NCBI GenBank assembly: GCA_016795485.1
Contig: JAEUHM010000041.1
Location: 186,001-250,000, forward strand
Length of the DNA stretch: 64,000 nt
From: Verrucomicrobiaceae bacterium
GTDB lineage: Bacteria; Verrucomicrobiota; Verrucomicrobiia; Verrucomicrobiales; Verrucomicrobiaceae
Direction: 5' to 3'
Shown here: positions 44,941 through 53,681 of the stretch, in pieces
How positions within the stretch are numbered: position 1 is the stretch's first letter
How the letters are laid out: every line of letters begins with the position of its first letter
Program-made: the position numbers and the translations under genes
Notes under the pieces: generated by a model
Told to the model about the DNA's origin: nothing
What the model saw: the letters and a program-made list of their open reading frames with translations, nothing else
Database searches by the model: none

Positions 44941-45157
44941 GGGGTGACCCCTCGTCACTCGTGGGGTGACCCCTCGTTGCTTGTGGGGTGACCCATCGGC
45001 GCTCGTGGGGTGCCTCCTCGCCGCTCAAGGGGTGGCCCCTCGTCGCTTGAGGGGTGGCCCATCGTCGCTTGTGGGGTGGCCCATCGTCGCTTGTGGGGTG
45101 GCCCATCGTCGCTTGTGGGGTGACTCATCGCCGCTCGTGGGGTGGCCCCTCGGCGTT
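44941..45157. repeat. 22-bp minisatellite, about ten units
   Basis: Ten units beginning GGGGTG start at 44941, 44963, 44985, 45007, 45029, 45051, 45073, 45095, 45117 and 45139, exactly 22 bp apart; the last is partial. Consensus is GGGGTGRCCCMTCGYCGCTYGT. The array fills the gap between convergent genes (stops at 44920 and 45164). Units 6-8 are almost identical. Several units hold an interrupted GGGGTnACCCC palindrome. Confidence 0.95.
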
Positions 45158-45163
45158 CCCAGG

Positions 45164-46150
45164 CTATTGTGCGGGCTTCACCACAGGACGCAGCACCATG
45201 TTCCGGTAGTCCACGTTGGTGTGATCGCCTTGTAAAAAGAGAGGTCCGGGCTTGAACTCGTCACTGGTCATCGCACCGCCCGTGCAACCGAGCACGGGTT
45301 GATTGTCGATAATGGTCTTGCCGTTCAAGACCACGGTCAGATGGCGATCTACCAGTGTGATGTCCAGCGTCTGCCATTCGCCAATCGGCTTCTCGGCATT
45401 CACGCTGGGTGTGATGCGGCTGTAGAGTGCGCCCATGTGATGAGAATCAAGCGGCTTGCCAAAACTCTCCATGATCTGCACTTCATAAATGCCACGGAGA
45501 TAAATGCCGCTGTTGCTGGCTTCTTGAGTGCGTACTTCCGCCTTCAGATTGAAGTCCTCGAACTCTGCATCAGTGCGCAGATTGCCGAAGTGCTTGTCCT
45601 TGGCCTTCACCACACGGTTTTGGAGGATGCCATCCACCATGCTCCAGCCATTGTCGGAGTCCGGCTTGATCAAGCGCCAGCCAGTGAGGTCCTTGCCGTT
45701 GAGCAGTTGGATAGGTTCACCAAACTTCACTTTGGAGAGGTTTGGAGCCGCTGGTAGATCGGGGATGCGCTTACCAGTGAACTCGGCTTGGCCGAAGGCT
45801 TTGCCATCAGCTTTCGATTTCACGGTGCTGAGCTTCAATGCTCCGCCTTCGATCTTGGCGGTAATCGTCTCCGTGACCTGTTCTTCGGTGCCTTTCTTCT
45901 GATTCTTGGCCTTTGAGACACGCGTGACGATCAACTGATCGCCCTCGACCTTCGTTCCTGCAGTCGGCACTACACTGCCGCCACCCCAGAGCACGCTAGA
46001 ACTGAGCGCACCATCTTTTTCTTCTACACCCAGCCAGCCTGCTCCACCTCCTGGAATAGTCAGCGCCCAGCGGCCAACAAAGGGGTTCTCCGCCTGGGCG
46101 AAGGCGGTGGTGAGGGAGATTGCGAGTAGCGTGCGAGTAAGTGATGTCAT
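45164..46150 (-). CDS. Exported DUF1080 (3-keto-disaccharide hydrolase-like) protein
   Basis: 328 residues from the ATG at 46150 (MTSLTRTLLAISLTTAFAQAE, a signal peptide). An N-terminal beta region is followed by the DUF1080 domain: 'PIQLLNGKDLTGWRLIKPD', 'WSMVDGILQNR', 'FEDFNLKAEVRTQEASNSGIYLRGIYEVQIMESFG' and 'LQGDHTNVDYRNMVLRPV'. Such domains have a laminin-G/concanavalin-like fold and hydrolyse or bind glycans. The gene converges with the sulfatase across the tandem repeat. Confidence 0.88.
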   Translation of the reverse strand: MTSLTRTLLAISLTTAFAQAENPFVGRWALTIPGGGAGWLGVEEKDGALSSSVLWGGGSVVPTAGTKVEGDQLIVTRVSKAKNQKKGTEEQVTETITAKIEGGALKLSTVKSKADGKAFGQAEFTGKRIPDLPAAPNLSKVKFGEPIQLLNGKDLTGWRLIKPDSDNGWSMVDGILQNRVVKAKDKHFGNLRTDAEFEDFNLKAEVRTQEASNSGIYLRGIYEVQIMESFGKPLDSHHMGALYSRITPSVNAEKPIGEWQTLDITLVDRHLTVVLNGKTIIDNQPVLGCTGGAMTSDEFKPGPLFLQGDHTNVDYRNMVLRPVVKPAQ

Positions 46151-46199
46151 GCGGCTGGAAAGAACGACACCGAAACTCACTTTTCGCAAGACATTACCA

Positions 46200-48866
46200 T
46201 CAGGTCACGCCGGCCAGCTTCATCGCATAAGCGAGCGTATCGATCTCATAAGCCGATTTATCGCGCCGGATGGCTTTGATCCGAGGAAAACGCATGGCAA
46301 GACCGCTGTCGTGTCGATCACTCGGCTGGATGGAGTCAAAAGCGATCTCCAGCACGATCTCAGGCTTCACCGTGCGGACTCGGCCTTTCTCACCGAGCGT
46401 AGTTTGAGTAAAATGCTCCGTGAGTTCTTCAATCTCCGCATCCGTGAGACCGCTGTAGGCTTTACCGATGACACGCAGTGCGTTTCCAGAAGCCTCATCT
46501 CGCACCGCAAAGGTGTAGTCGCTTAAAACATGACTGCGTTTGCCATGTCCCTGCTCTGCTTTCACCACCACCACATCCAGAGTGGCAAATGCCTTCTTCA
46601 ACTTCAGCCAAGACTTCCCACGGCGACCCGGTGAGTAAAAACTTGCGGCGTCTTTCGCTATCAGCCCCTCATTCCCTCGTCGTCTTGCAGCAAGAAAAGC
46701 CGCCTCAATCTCCTCCGCACTGCTCGCAGTGATGACTTCGATCATGCTGACCGCTTTTGGCAGCTTCAGCGACTCGAGTTCTGATCGCCGCTGCTCCAAA
46801 GATTGCGGAAGCAGTGATCTGCCATTTCTAAACAACAGATCAAAGACAACATACCTCACGCTCACATCACTAGGCAGAAACAAGTCCGCCTGATCCCGCC
46901 TGCCCAGCCGCTTTTGTAGATCAAAAAAAGTGAGCTTTTTACCCTCGGCGTGAGCGATGATTTCACCATCGAAGATAACCTCGTCAGTCAATGACTGCAT
47001 CGCTTCACCAATTTCAGGAAACTGACCGCTGATGGGCTTCAAGTCGCGAGTGTAAATCTCCACGCGGCCCGCTGAGTGATGCACTTGAGCGCGGATGCCG
47101 TCGTATTTGTCCTCCAGCCACACCTGCGGCACTTGCAGTCGTTCCCATATCGCTTCTGCTGTTTCTTCCGGGCTGGCGAGCATCACTTTGATCGGCACAA
47201 AGACCTGTGGAGTGGCCTCATGGAGCTTTCCTTGTCTGGCCAGCACTGCCGAAGCGCCAATGTCACCATTCAGCATGGCCGCCTCTCGCACAGCGTCTGC
47301 ATTTTGCTGAAAAGCAGCTGCTATTGCCTCCTCAATGAGTCCCTCCTTGGACCCCATTCGCAACTCACCTGTCAGAAGGCGAATCAACCACGAGCCAGTG
47401 GAGGCACTGAGCCGTTGCAGTTGATCGCGGAGCAAAGTCACGCGCTCCATCTGACCCGATGTGTTTCTCAACTTCTGAAAAAGGGCCGCCACATCCTGAA
47501 GCTCGCATTTCTCAGGCGTCACCGTAGCCCGCTGAAGCACCAGATAAGCCGTGCGGCCAGCATCGGCTTGTGATCGTGAGATGGCGCGGTAGTCCGGCTC
47601 GCTGATGCCACTGAGTTCTATCAGCGCTCGCTTAATCAGCGCCCAACCCGTGTTCAGCGCGCCGTCTCCAGTGCTGCCTGACGAGAAAATGGCCGCGAGC
47701 CTCAACTCGTTGTCATCCAGACGCCGCAGGAAGGCTGCGAGAAGCTCCACTTTCTTCAATCGCGAAGAAACCGCTGCCGTTTCTGAACAAACCCGCGCCC
47801 ACTCAGCAAAACCGCCGTCTCCCCAATCCGTTTCCGATGTCGTGTGACTCAGTGCCTCCGTTTTCGTGCCAGTGATGGCGAGTTCTAGTTGGTCATCTCT
47901 CTCCAGGGTCCACGCTTCAAGACCACGAGAGCGGAGCTCTGCCGCAAACTCTCGTGTGTAACCATGCACGAGCCAAACTCGGCGTGGTTGCACGATGTCC
48001 ACCGTCTCCAGAAGCTCAGGATGATCGGCGTGATCACTGAGCGGAAAGATTTCATCCACTTGATAGCGAAACCGCGCTCCCGGAGTCATCGCCCAACCCG
48101 TGAGCATGGCCGTGCGGCAGACCTTGAGTTTTTTGAGCGCCAGCGATTTGCCATTGGAAGGCGGGAACAACAAAACATGGCCTTTTGCACGCGCTGCATC
48201 AAACAAATCATACTGCGGCAGCTTGCCCAGCAGAGGTGCCACTGCCCGAGTCATCTCCCAGATCGTCTTGTGAACCATGACAGGATGACCCGCATCTGCC
48301 AGAGCACAGAGTATCTCTTGAGCCTTCCCCAACGAGTAACCCAACAGCACCGGGATGCCGCCGTCCTCTATGGTTTCCTGCACGAACTTCAGAATCGCCG
48401 CCACCGTTTGTGCTGCGGGTGGAAACACATAATGCGGCAGGCCAAACGTGCATTCCATGATGAGCGTGTCCGCGTGCAGCAGCTCACAACGCTCGGAACT
48501 CAGCCCCTGCCGCAGTTTGTAGTCGCCTGTATAGAGCAAGGTAGCGCCATCAGCCTTCCGCGTGAGATGCAGCATGGCCGAGCCGATGATGTGACCGGCC
48601 GGAAGCAGTCGCAGTTGCCACCCTTCCCACTCAATGACTTCCCTCATGGAAAGCGCACGCATCTCGCCCTCATCTTTGAACCCATAGCGTGCCTTCATGA
48701 GGCGATGCGTGACATCCGAGCAAAATGTCATCGCGTGCCGCGCCACATGATCGCTATGCGCATGAGAAATAAACGCCCGCTTCACCCCAAAGTGCGGATC
48801 CAGCCACAAATCCGTCTCCGGGAGATAAATCCCTTTGCGATAAACGACTTCAATCAGCGGCGGCAT
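46200..48866 (-). CDS. Metallo-beta-lactamase exonuclease fused to ATP-dependent DNA ligase
   Basis: 888 residues in one open frame. Residues 1-330 are a metallo-beta-lactamase/beta-CASP-like nuclease of the ligase-associated exonuclease type, with H-A-H-S-D-H at residues 35-40 and 'LYTGDYKLR'. Residues about 360-888 are an ATP-dependent DNA ligase: N-terminal helical domain, adenylation motif 'LEDKYDGIRAQVH' with nucleophile Lys587, 'FDGEIIAHAEGKKLTFFDLQKRLGRR' (motifs III and IIIa), 'EGLIAKD' (motif IV) and 'GKSWLKLK' (motif V). In many bacteria these are two adjacent genes; here they are one chain. No Lhr-like helicase is adjacent. Confidence 0.9.
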   Translation of the reverse strand: MPPLIEVVYRKGIYLPETDLWLDPHFGVKRAFISHAHSDHVARHAMTFCSDVTHRLMKARYGFKDEGEMRALSMREVIEWEGWQLRLLPAGHIIGSAMLHLTRKADGATLLYTGDYKLRQGLSSERCELLHADTLIMECTFGLPHYVFPPAAQTVAAILKFVQETIEDGGIPVLLGYSLGKAQEILCALADAGHPVMVHKTIWEMTRAVAPLLGKLPQYDLFDAARAKGHVLLFPPSNGKSLALKKLKVCRTAMLTGWAMTPGARFRYQVDEIFPLSDHADHPELLETVDIVQPRRVWLVHGYTREFAAELRSRGLEAWTLERDDQLELAITGTKTEALSHTTSETDWGDGGFAEWARVCSETAAVSSRLKKVELLAAFLRRLDDNELRLAAIFSSGSTGDGALNTGWALIKRALIELSGISEPDYRAISRSQADAGRTAYLVLQRATVTPEKCELQDVAALFQKLRNTSGQMERVTLLRDQLQRLSASTGSWLIRLLTGELRMGSKEGLIEEAIAAAFQQNADAVREAAMLNGDIGASAVLARQGKLHEATPQVFVPIKVMLASPEETAEAIWERLQVPQVWLEDKYDGIRAQVHHSAGRVEIYTRDLKPISGQFPEIGEAMQSLTDEVIFDGEIIAHAEGKKLTFFDLQKRLGRRDQADLFLPSDVSVRYVVFDLLFRNGRSLLPQSLEQRRSELESLKLPKAVSMIEVITASSAEEIEAAFLAARRRGNEGLIAKDAASFYSPGRRGKSWLKLKKAFATLDVVVVKAEQGHGKRSHVLSDYTFAVRDEASGNALRVIGKAYSGLTDAEIEELTEHFTQTTLGEKGRVRTVKPEIVLEIAFDSIQPSDRHDSGLAMRFPRIKAIRRDKSAYEIDTLAYAMKLAGVT

Positions 48867-48927
48867 GAGCAGGTGATACGGCTGCTAGCACTGCATCGAA
48901 ATCGCTAAATACGCGTTCCGGTCAAGG

Positions 48928-49440
48928 CTACTTATTGATCTTCCACTCAGGACCACTCAACTCGGTCGGTCGGCTGTTTTCCAACTGACCCACATCGAAA
49001 ATCCCCGCTGCTTTGATGGGGATGCGGGTGCCGTCTAACTCCAAGGTCAGCGCGGTTTTGAAATCAGCTGGATCAAGCCAAAACCGGAGGCGGATATCGG
49101 CCGTTGTTTTGGCGGGGAGCGAAGGAGGTGGCTCTATGGGAAGAAAGAATGCGGGCACTTCACGTCCTTCGGATGTCTTAAGGACTGCCCAGGGCGGCAC
49201 CAGTTGGATGGTTTTGGGGTGGTTGTTGGTGTAGCGTAACTCAAGATCCAATCGCCCGTTCCCGTGGTCACGCTCAAGAATCATGCGCCTCAGGGAGGTG
49301 GCTTCTCCGGTGGCTGCGGTTTGATTTTGCACCAACCAGGGTTTGTCCCGGTCTCCGGACGGCTTTAAAACATACCAAGCCGCCCCTGCTGACAAGAGCA
49401 GTAGCACCCAGACTTCTATCCTTTGAAAAACCTTCATCAT
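48928..49440 (-). CDS. Hypothetical single-pass or exported protein
   Basis: 170 residues with an N-terminal hydrophobic segment (about residues 8-24, 'VWVLLLLSAGAAWYVL'). The remainder is beta-rich ('RLDLELRYTNNHPKTIQLVPPWAVLKTSEGREVPAFFL'), reminiscent of an Ig-like or DUF4352-like accessory domain, but I cannot name a family. It is divergent from trigger factor. Confidence 0.55.
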   Translation of the reverse strand: MMKVFQRIEVWVLLLLSAGAAWYVLKPSGDRDKPWLVQNQTAATGEATSLRRMILERDHGNGRLDLELRYTNNHPKTIQLVPPWAVLKTSEGREVPAFFLPIEPPPSLPAKTTADIRLRFWLDPADFKTALTLELDGTRIPIKAAGIFDVGQLENSRPTELSGPEWKINK

Positions 49441-49461
49441 CTCGAAAGAAGCGATACGTCG

Positions 49462-49490
49462 TTGTCAAAACGCGCAAGTTGCCCTAACCT
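49462..49490 (+). promoter_or_regulatory. Candidate sigma-70-type promoter for tig
   Basis: TTGTCA (49462-49467) and TAACCT (49485-49490) with a 17-nt spacer, 57 nt upstream of the tig ATG. It is oriented toward tig in the spacer between divergent genes. Match to the -35 is good and to the -10 is moderate. Confidence 0.5.
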
Positions 49491-49547
49491 GCCCACCCCT
49501 TTTGCGCTGCGAGCGGGGGAAGCAAAACCTTTTCTAGAACGAGATTC

Positions 49548-50903
49548 ATGAACATCAACGTCGATCATCAGCCAAATTGCCGGGTGAAAGTCCATGTGGA
49601 AGTGCCCGCTACCACGGTCAGCAAGCGCCGTGGCGAGATCATCAACTACTTCTCCAACGTGGCCCGTTTGCCGGGTTATCGTCCTGGCAAGATACCCGCC
49701 AATATCGTTACCCAACGCTTCCGGAGCGAGATCGACGGCGAGCTTGAGCATCAATTGATCAATGAAGGCTGCCGTGAAGCCGTGGTGCGCGAAAAACTAG
49801 ACGTGATTCAGGTTGTATCCGTTTCTGACCGGAAGTTTCAGCAGGACAAGTCCTTCACCTTTACCGCAGAGATCGAAACTGCGCCCAAGTTTGAGCTTCC
49901 TGACCTCAAAAACATTCCAGTCAAGCTGGAGCGAGTTGTCGTCACTGACGAGGACGTGGATCACGAGATCTTCCACCTGAGAGAGCACCACCAGCGCTTC
50001 GAGGACAAGGAAGCGCCCGCTGATATGGGAGACGTCGTCGTCCTCAAATACGTGGTCAGCATGGACGGCCAGCCACTTTCCGAAACACATCCCGATCTTC
50101 CAAAATACTTCCACAGTGTCGAAGATAACTGGTTTATGTTGGACAAGGAAGATGATTTCATTCCCGGCTTCTACGGCGAACTCAGCGGAATGAAAAAAGG
50201 CGACCAGAAAGAGTTTACGATCGCGCTGCCTGGCGACTTCCACCTGGAGGCTCTGCAAAATAAGAACATCGAGTTCAACGCTGAGTGCCTCGGCGTTAAA
50301 GAAAAGCGGCTACCCGATCTGAATGACGAGTTTTTCGCCAAGTTCGGCGAGGGAATGACTTTGGAAACCATGAAGGCCGAAGTTCGCGAAACACTTCAGC
50401 GTCGTCGCGAGGAAGCACGAGACGCATCTCTGAGCAATCAAGTGCTCGCCCATTTGAGTGACAAGGTTCAGTTCGACTTGCCGCAGGAGGCAGTAGATCG
50501 CGAAACTCAGCGCCGGACCAATGATCTCGCCATCCGCGCCGCCCGCAGCGGCATGAGCAACGAAGACATCGAGAAGAATCAGGAAGAAATCATCAGCAGC
50601 GCCACTCAGCAGGCGCGTCAGAACGTCAAGGTCAGCTTCATTCTCGAAGAAGTGGCCCAGAAAGAGTCGGTTGAAGTCACTCAAGCACAGCTTCAGAGCG
50701 CTCTGGCTATGATGGCCTCCCGCAGCAACTTGCCCACGAAGAAGTTCCTTGCTGAAGCGAAGAAAAATCGCCTCATGGAGCGTCTGAGCGATGACTTGCG
50801 CCTTCAGAATGCGCTGAACTTCTTGAAGAACCACGCAGCGATCGAGGAAGTCGATCCTGAGCCTAGCAAGCACGGATGTGCCTTTGAAGAAGGCAAGGCC
50901 TAA
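49548..50903 (+). CDS. tig: Trigger factor
   Basis: 451 residues, typical for trigger factor, the ribosome-bound chaperone and peptidyl-prolyl isomerase. The ribosome-binding N-domain has 'FSNVARLPGYRPGKIPANIVTQRF', close to the GFRxGKxP signature. The FKBP-like domain contains 'DMGDVVVLKYVVSMDGQPL' and 'FIPGFYGELSGMKKGDQKEFTIALP', and the helical C-domain follows. The MMPL transporter gene starts 9 nt after its stop. ClpP/ClpX, often adjacent to tig, are not here. Confidence 0.95.
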   Translation: MNINVDHQPNCRVKVHVEVPATTVSKRRGEIINYFSNVARLPGYRPGKIPANIVTQRFRSEIDGELEHQLINEGCREAVVREKLDVIQVVSVSDRKFQQDKSFTFTAEIETAPKFELPDLKNIPVKLERVVVTDEDVDHEIFHLREHHQRFEDKEAPADMGDVVVLKYVVSMDGQPLSETHPDLPKYFHSVEDNWFMLDKEDDFIPGFYGELSGMKKGDQKEFTIALPGDFHLEALQNKNIEFNAECLGVKEKRLPDLNDEFFAKFGEGMTLETMKAEVRETLQRRREEARDASLSNQVLAHLSDKVQFDLPQEAVDRETQRRTNDLAIRAARSGMSNEDIEKNQEEIISSATQQARQNVKVSFILEEVAQKESVEVTQAQLQSALAMMASRSNLPTKKFLAEAKKNRLMERLSDDLRLQNALNFLKNHAAIEEVDPEPSKHGCAFEEGKA

Positions 50904-50912
50904 GCCTCGCCG

Positions 50913-53264
50913 ATGAGACGCTCTTGGCTACCAGCTCTGGTGTTGCTACCTCTGGTGGCCTGGGGCTGGAGTCGCTTGCGACTGGAAACAGACATTCTGG
51001 CTACTTTGCCACCTGACTTGGCTGAGGTGCAAGCCTTGCGGCAACTCAGGGATGGATTCTCGGGAGGCACTGATCTTGTCATAGCAATTGAAGGGGACGA
51101 TGCAGATGCTGCTGAAGCTTTTGCGTCTGATGCCGCAAGCGCGTTAGAAGCGAGGCATGACTTGGTCAAAGAGGTGCAGCGGGCGGAATCCATCACCTCC
51201 GGTGAAGGCAGAGCGGCAGGCCTTGTGGCTTGGGCAGTCCAAAATGCGCCCACCGTTAAGGTGCAGGCGCTGAGGGAGAGCTTGGAAGGTGACGCAGCCC
51301 GCAACAAGCTGGCAACGTCTCTCGGGCGGGTGTCCGAGTCATTGGACTTGGTGGCATCCCAACGTGCGGCCTATGATCCATTTGGCTTGCTGGAACCTCT
51401 GGGTGAATCGCTGGACGCGCTGGAGGGTGGCATGTTCGGCCTTGTCTCTGAGGATGGTGCTTTTCGAGTTTTGATGGTGACGCCAGCTGCCGACGTGACC
51501 AACTATCGTGCTGCTGCCGCTTGGCTTGCTGAGGTGCAAAATCTGCTTCCAACCATGCAGTCGGTCCGCGTGCGCTTCACCGGAGAGCCTGCATTCCAAG
51601 CGGAAATTGGTGCTGGCATTGAAAGAGATATGTCCGGCACCGTCGGCTTCACGGAAGTGCTCATCGCTCTGCTGTTCTGGCTCATGTTCAAGCGATTGAA
51701 GCCGATGATCTGGATTCAAGGGCTGCTCATTCTCACCATGCTACTGACGCTCGGCTTCGGCGGACTGATCGTGGGGAAGTTGTCAATCATGTCGCTCGCT
51801 TTTGCTGCGATCGTGCTTGGCATCGTCGTGGACTACGCGGTGTTGATCATTCAAGAGGCACGCCAACATCCTGGGGCGGATGCAGCGTCCCTAAGAAGCC
51901 AAGCTGGGCCTGGGATAACCGCCGGAGCACTCACTACCGCCACGGTTTTTCTCTCACTGCTTTTTAGTGGGCTTCCAGGCATGGCGGAACTGGGCCTGCT
52001 GGTAGCTCTGGGCGTCATCTGTGGCCATGGGATCATGCTTTGGCTCGCGCCAAAACTCGCTGCGGGTCGCCAGCAGGTGATTGCTCTTCATTCCGTGAAG
52101 CCAGTGTCCGCACAAGCACATCAGGTCATCGCGGGTTCGACGCTTTTGCTTGTTGGAGGTGCCGCTATTGTGTTCTGGCAAAAAGGTCTTCCCCAGTTTG
52201 ATTCGCGCGCCGAGGCTTTACGACCCTCTAAAAGCGAGGCGATGGATGCACTCAACTGGATGCAGCAGCGCTTGGGTCGTGACGATGAAGTGAGCTTACC
52301 AGTTTTAGTTCGGGCTGGTCGTCAACATCTTCGCCAAGCTGCAGTCCAAACCGAAGTTGCCATGAAGAAGGCAGCGGCAGACGGGATTATCACCCGCTTT
52401 GTCATGCCGAGCCAACTGGTGACAGACCCAGCAGCACAAGCGGCAAACAAAGTGCATCTGGAATGGATGGTGGCCGAAACGCCACGCCTTGAATCCGCAG
52501 CAACAGAAGCAGGATTCACTCCCGCTGCCATGGGCTTGTGGAAGGCCGTCATCGCTGCTTGGCGGCAATCACCAGTCGAAGACTGGCCCGCCGAGCCAAC
52601 CGACTCCCCTGTAGCGAGCACTCTGAGTCGCTTTTTGGGGCCAGAGGCAGTGCTGGGCTCAGTCAGTTGCGGTACCGGATCTGTTGAACAGGCAAAGCAG
52701 GCTATTTCGTCCGTGTCTGCTGCCAAACTCGCCGGCTGGGAGGTTCTTGGCAGTGCCTTGTCCGACTTGGTACGAACGGATTTACAGAGACAGATGCTGC
52801 CAATCCTCGCCGTGCTCGCGGTAACGTTGCTGATTACGTTTAGAAGTGGTTGGGACCTGCTTCTGAGCTTGATCATGCTCATCGCTGGGCTCGGCGCGTT
52901 GGCCGCAACCATGTCTTTCCTTGGTTGGACATGGAATCTAGCAAGCCTAGCTGCGATACCGCTTCTTCTGGGCACTGGGCTGGACTACGGAATCCACATA
53001 TTGCTCGCCATGAAGCGAACTGGCAACGATGTGGCCCTCGTGCAGGCGACCACGGGACGAGCTGTGCTTTTCTCCGGCCTAACCACCGTAATCGGCTTTG
53101 GGAGCCTTTGTTTTACAAGCAATAGAGGCATTGCCAGCCTGGGGCTGGCATGTTGTGTCGGCACGCTGTGGATCCTGTTTTTTGTGATCGTGTTTTTGCC
53201 CTACTGGCGGGCCTGGCTGGTAGGCAGTGGGAAGCAAATCTCAGGAAATCCACGAAATGGTTGA
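50913..53264 (+). CDS. RND/MMPL-family membrane transporter
   Basis: 783 residues. One N-terminal segment is followed by a periplasmic loop, five or so transmembrane helices (about residues 240-400), a second loop and a second helical bundle (about residues 625-775). Landmarks are 'IVLGIVVDYAVLIIQEARQHPG' and 'IPLLLGTGLDYGIHILLAMKRTG', each with the G-x-x-x-D-Y pattern used in RND proton relay. MMPL proteins export lipids or related molecules; the cargo here is not predictable. It is 9 nt downstream of tig and may share its promoter. Confidence 0.85.
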   Translation: MRRSWLPALVLLPLVAWGWSRLRLETDILATLPPDLAEVQALRQLRDGFSGGTDLVIAIEGDDADAAEAFASDAASALEARHDLVKEVQRAESITSGEGRAAGLVAWAVQNAPTVKVQALRESLEGDAARNKLATSLGRVSESLDLVASQRAAYDPFGLLEPLGESLDALEGGMFGLVSEDGAFRVLMVTPAADVTNYRAAAAWLAEVQNLLPTMQSVRVRFTGEPAFQAEIGAGIERDMSGTVGFTEVLIALLFWLMFKRLKPMIWIQGLLILTMLLTLGFGGLIVGKLSIMSLAFAAIVLGIVVDYAVLIIQEARQHPGADAASLRSQAGPGITAGALTTATVFLSLLFSGLPGMAELGLLVALGVICGHGIMLWLAPKLAAGRQQVIALHSVKPVSAQAHQVIAGSTLLLVGGAAIVFWQKGLPQFDSRAEALRPSKSEAMDALNWMQQRLGRDDEVSLPVLVRAGRQHLRQAAVQTEVAMKKAAADGIITRFVMPSQLVTDPAAQAANKVHLEWMVAETPRLESAATEAGFTPAAMGLWKAVIAAWRQSPVEDWPAEPTDSPVASTLSRFLGPEAVLGSVSCGTGSVEQAKQAISSVSAAKLAGWEVLGSALSDLVRTDLQRQMLPILAVLAVTLLITFRSGWDLLLSLIMLIAGLGALAATMSFLGWTWNLASLAAIPLLLGTGLDYGIHILLAMKRTGNDVALVQATTGRAVLFSGLTTVIGFGSLCFTSNRGIASLGLACCVGTLWILFFVIVFLPYWRAWLVGSGKQISGNPRNG

Positions 53265-53288
53265 CTCCCGTGGCAGGTCAGCTACTCT
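53261..53288 (+). promoter_or_regulatory. Candidate promoter for rpmB
   Basis: TTGACT (53261-53266), a near-consensus -35, and TACTCT (53283-53288) are separated by 16 nt. The -35 overlaps the stop codon of the MMPL gene. The -10 ends 42 nt before the rpmB ATG. Confidence 0.45.
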
Positions 53289-53330
53289 CTCGGCCCCTTT
53301 TTCATTCACCCGTTTTAAACCCCACAAGTT

Positions 53331-53597
53331 ATGGCTAGAGTTTGCGATATCACCGGAGTTGGCATCACCCGCGGCCACAAGATTCACCGTAGCGGTTTGG
53401 CCAAGAAAAAAGGCGGTATCGGTCGCCACATCACCAAACGTGTAAAGCGTGTGATCATGCCTAACCTCCGCGACAAGCGCATTTGGGTGCCAGAACTTGG
53501 TAAGTTCGTAACCATTCGTCTCTCTGCCCGTGCTCTGAAGACGCTGGACAAAAATGGCGCTTACAAGACCCTGAAAGCTGCTGGCCTGCTCAAGTAG
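53331..53597 (+). CDS. rpmB: 50S ribosomal protein L28
   Basis: 88 residues. It begins 'MARVCDITGVGITRGHKIHRSGLAKKK', as in L28 with its C-x-x-T-G, and continues 'RVIMPNLRDKRIWVPELGKFVTIRLSARALKTLDKNG', matching the conserved core NLxxxRxWxxxxxRxVxLRxSxxxLxxIDKxG. A single Cys remains where other L28 proteins have a four-Cys zinc site. A strong terminator follows. Confidence 0.95.
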   Translation: MARVCDITGVGITRGHKIHRSGLAKKKGGIGRHITKRVKRVIMPNLRDKRIWVPELGKFVTIRLSARALKTLDKNGAYKTLKAAGLLK

Positions 53598-53645
53598 AGG
53601 TCACCAGCGCCAGTAGAGCGCCCCATTCTCAAACCTCAAGACCTG

Positions 53646-53681
53646 AAACCGATTGCCTTTACCCGAGGGCAATCGGTTTTT
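53646..53681 (+). terminator. Rho-independent terminator after rpmB
   Basis: AAACCGATTGCC (53646-53657), a 10-nt loop, GGCAATCGGTTT (53668-53679), then more T's (TTTTTA overall). The perfect 12-bp stem with a T-tract on the plus strand fits a terminator 48 nt after the rpmB stop. It ends within 2 nt of the convergent TPM-like gene and may serve both strands. Confidence 0.85.

Noticed and set aside
44941-45157. CRISPR array
   Set aside because: Units are contiguous 22-bp repeats with no unique spacers between them, and no cas genes are present.
44966-45235. Plus-strand 89-residue open frame with repeated peptide
   Set aside because: It is the 22-bp tandem repeat read in one frame (three units give 22 codons) and runs into the antisense of the DUF1080 gene; no start site or homology.
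47889-48908. 339-residue plus-strand frame
   Set aside because: Antisense to the nuclease half of the exonuclease-ligase gene, which has clear motifs; this frame has none.
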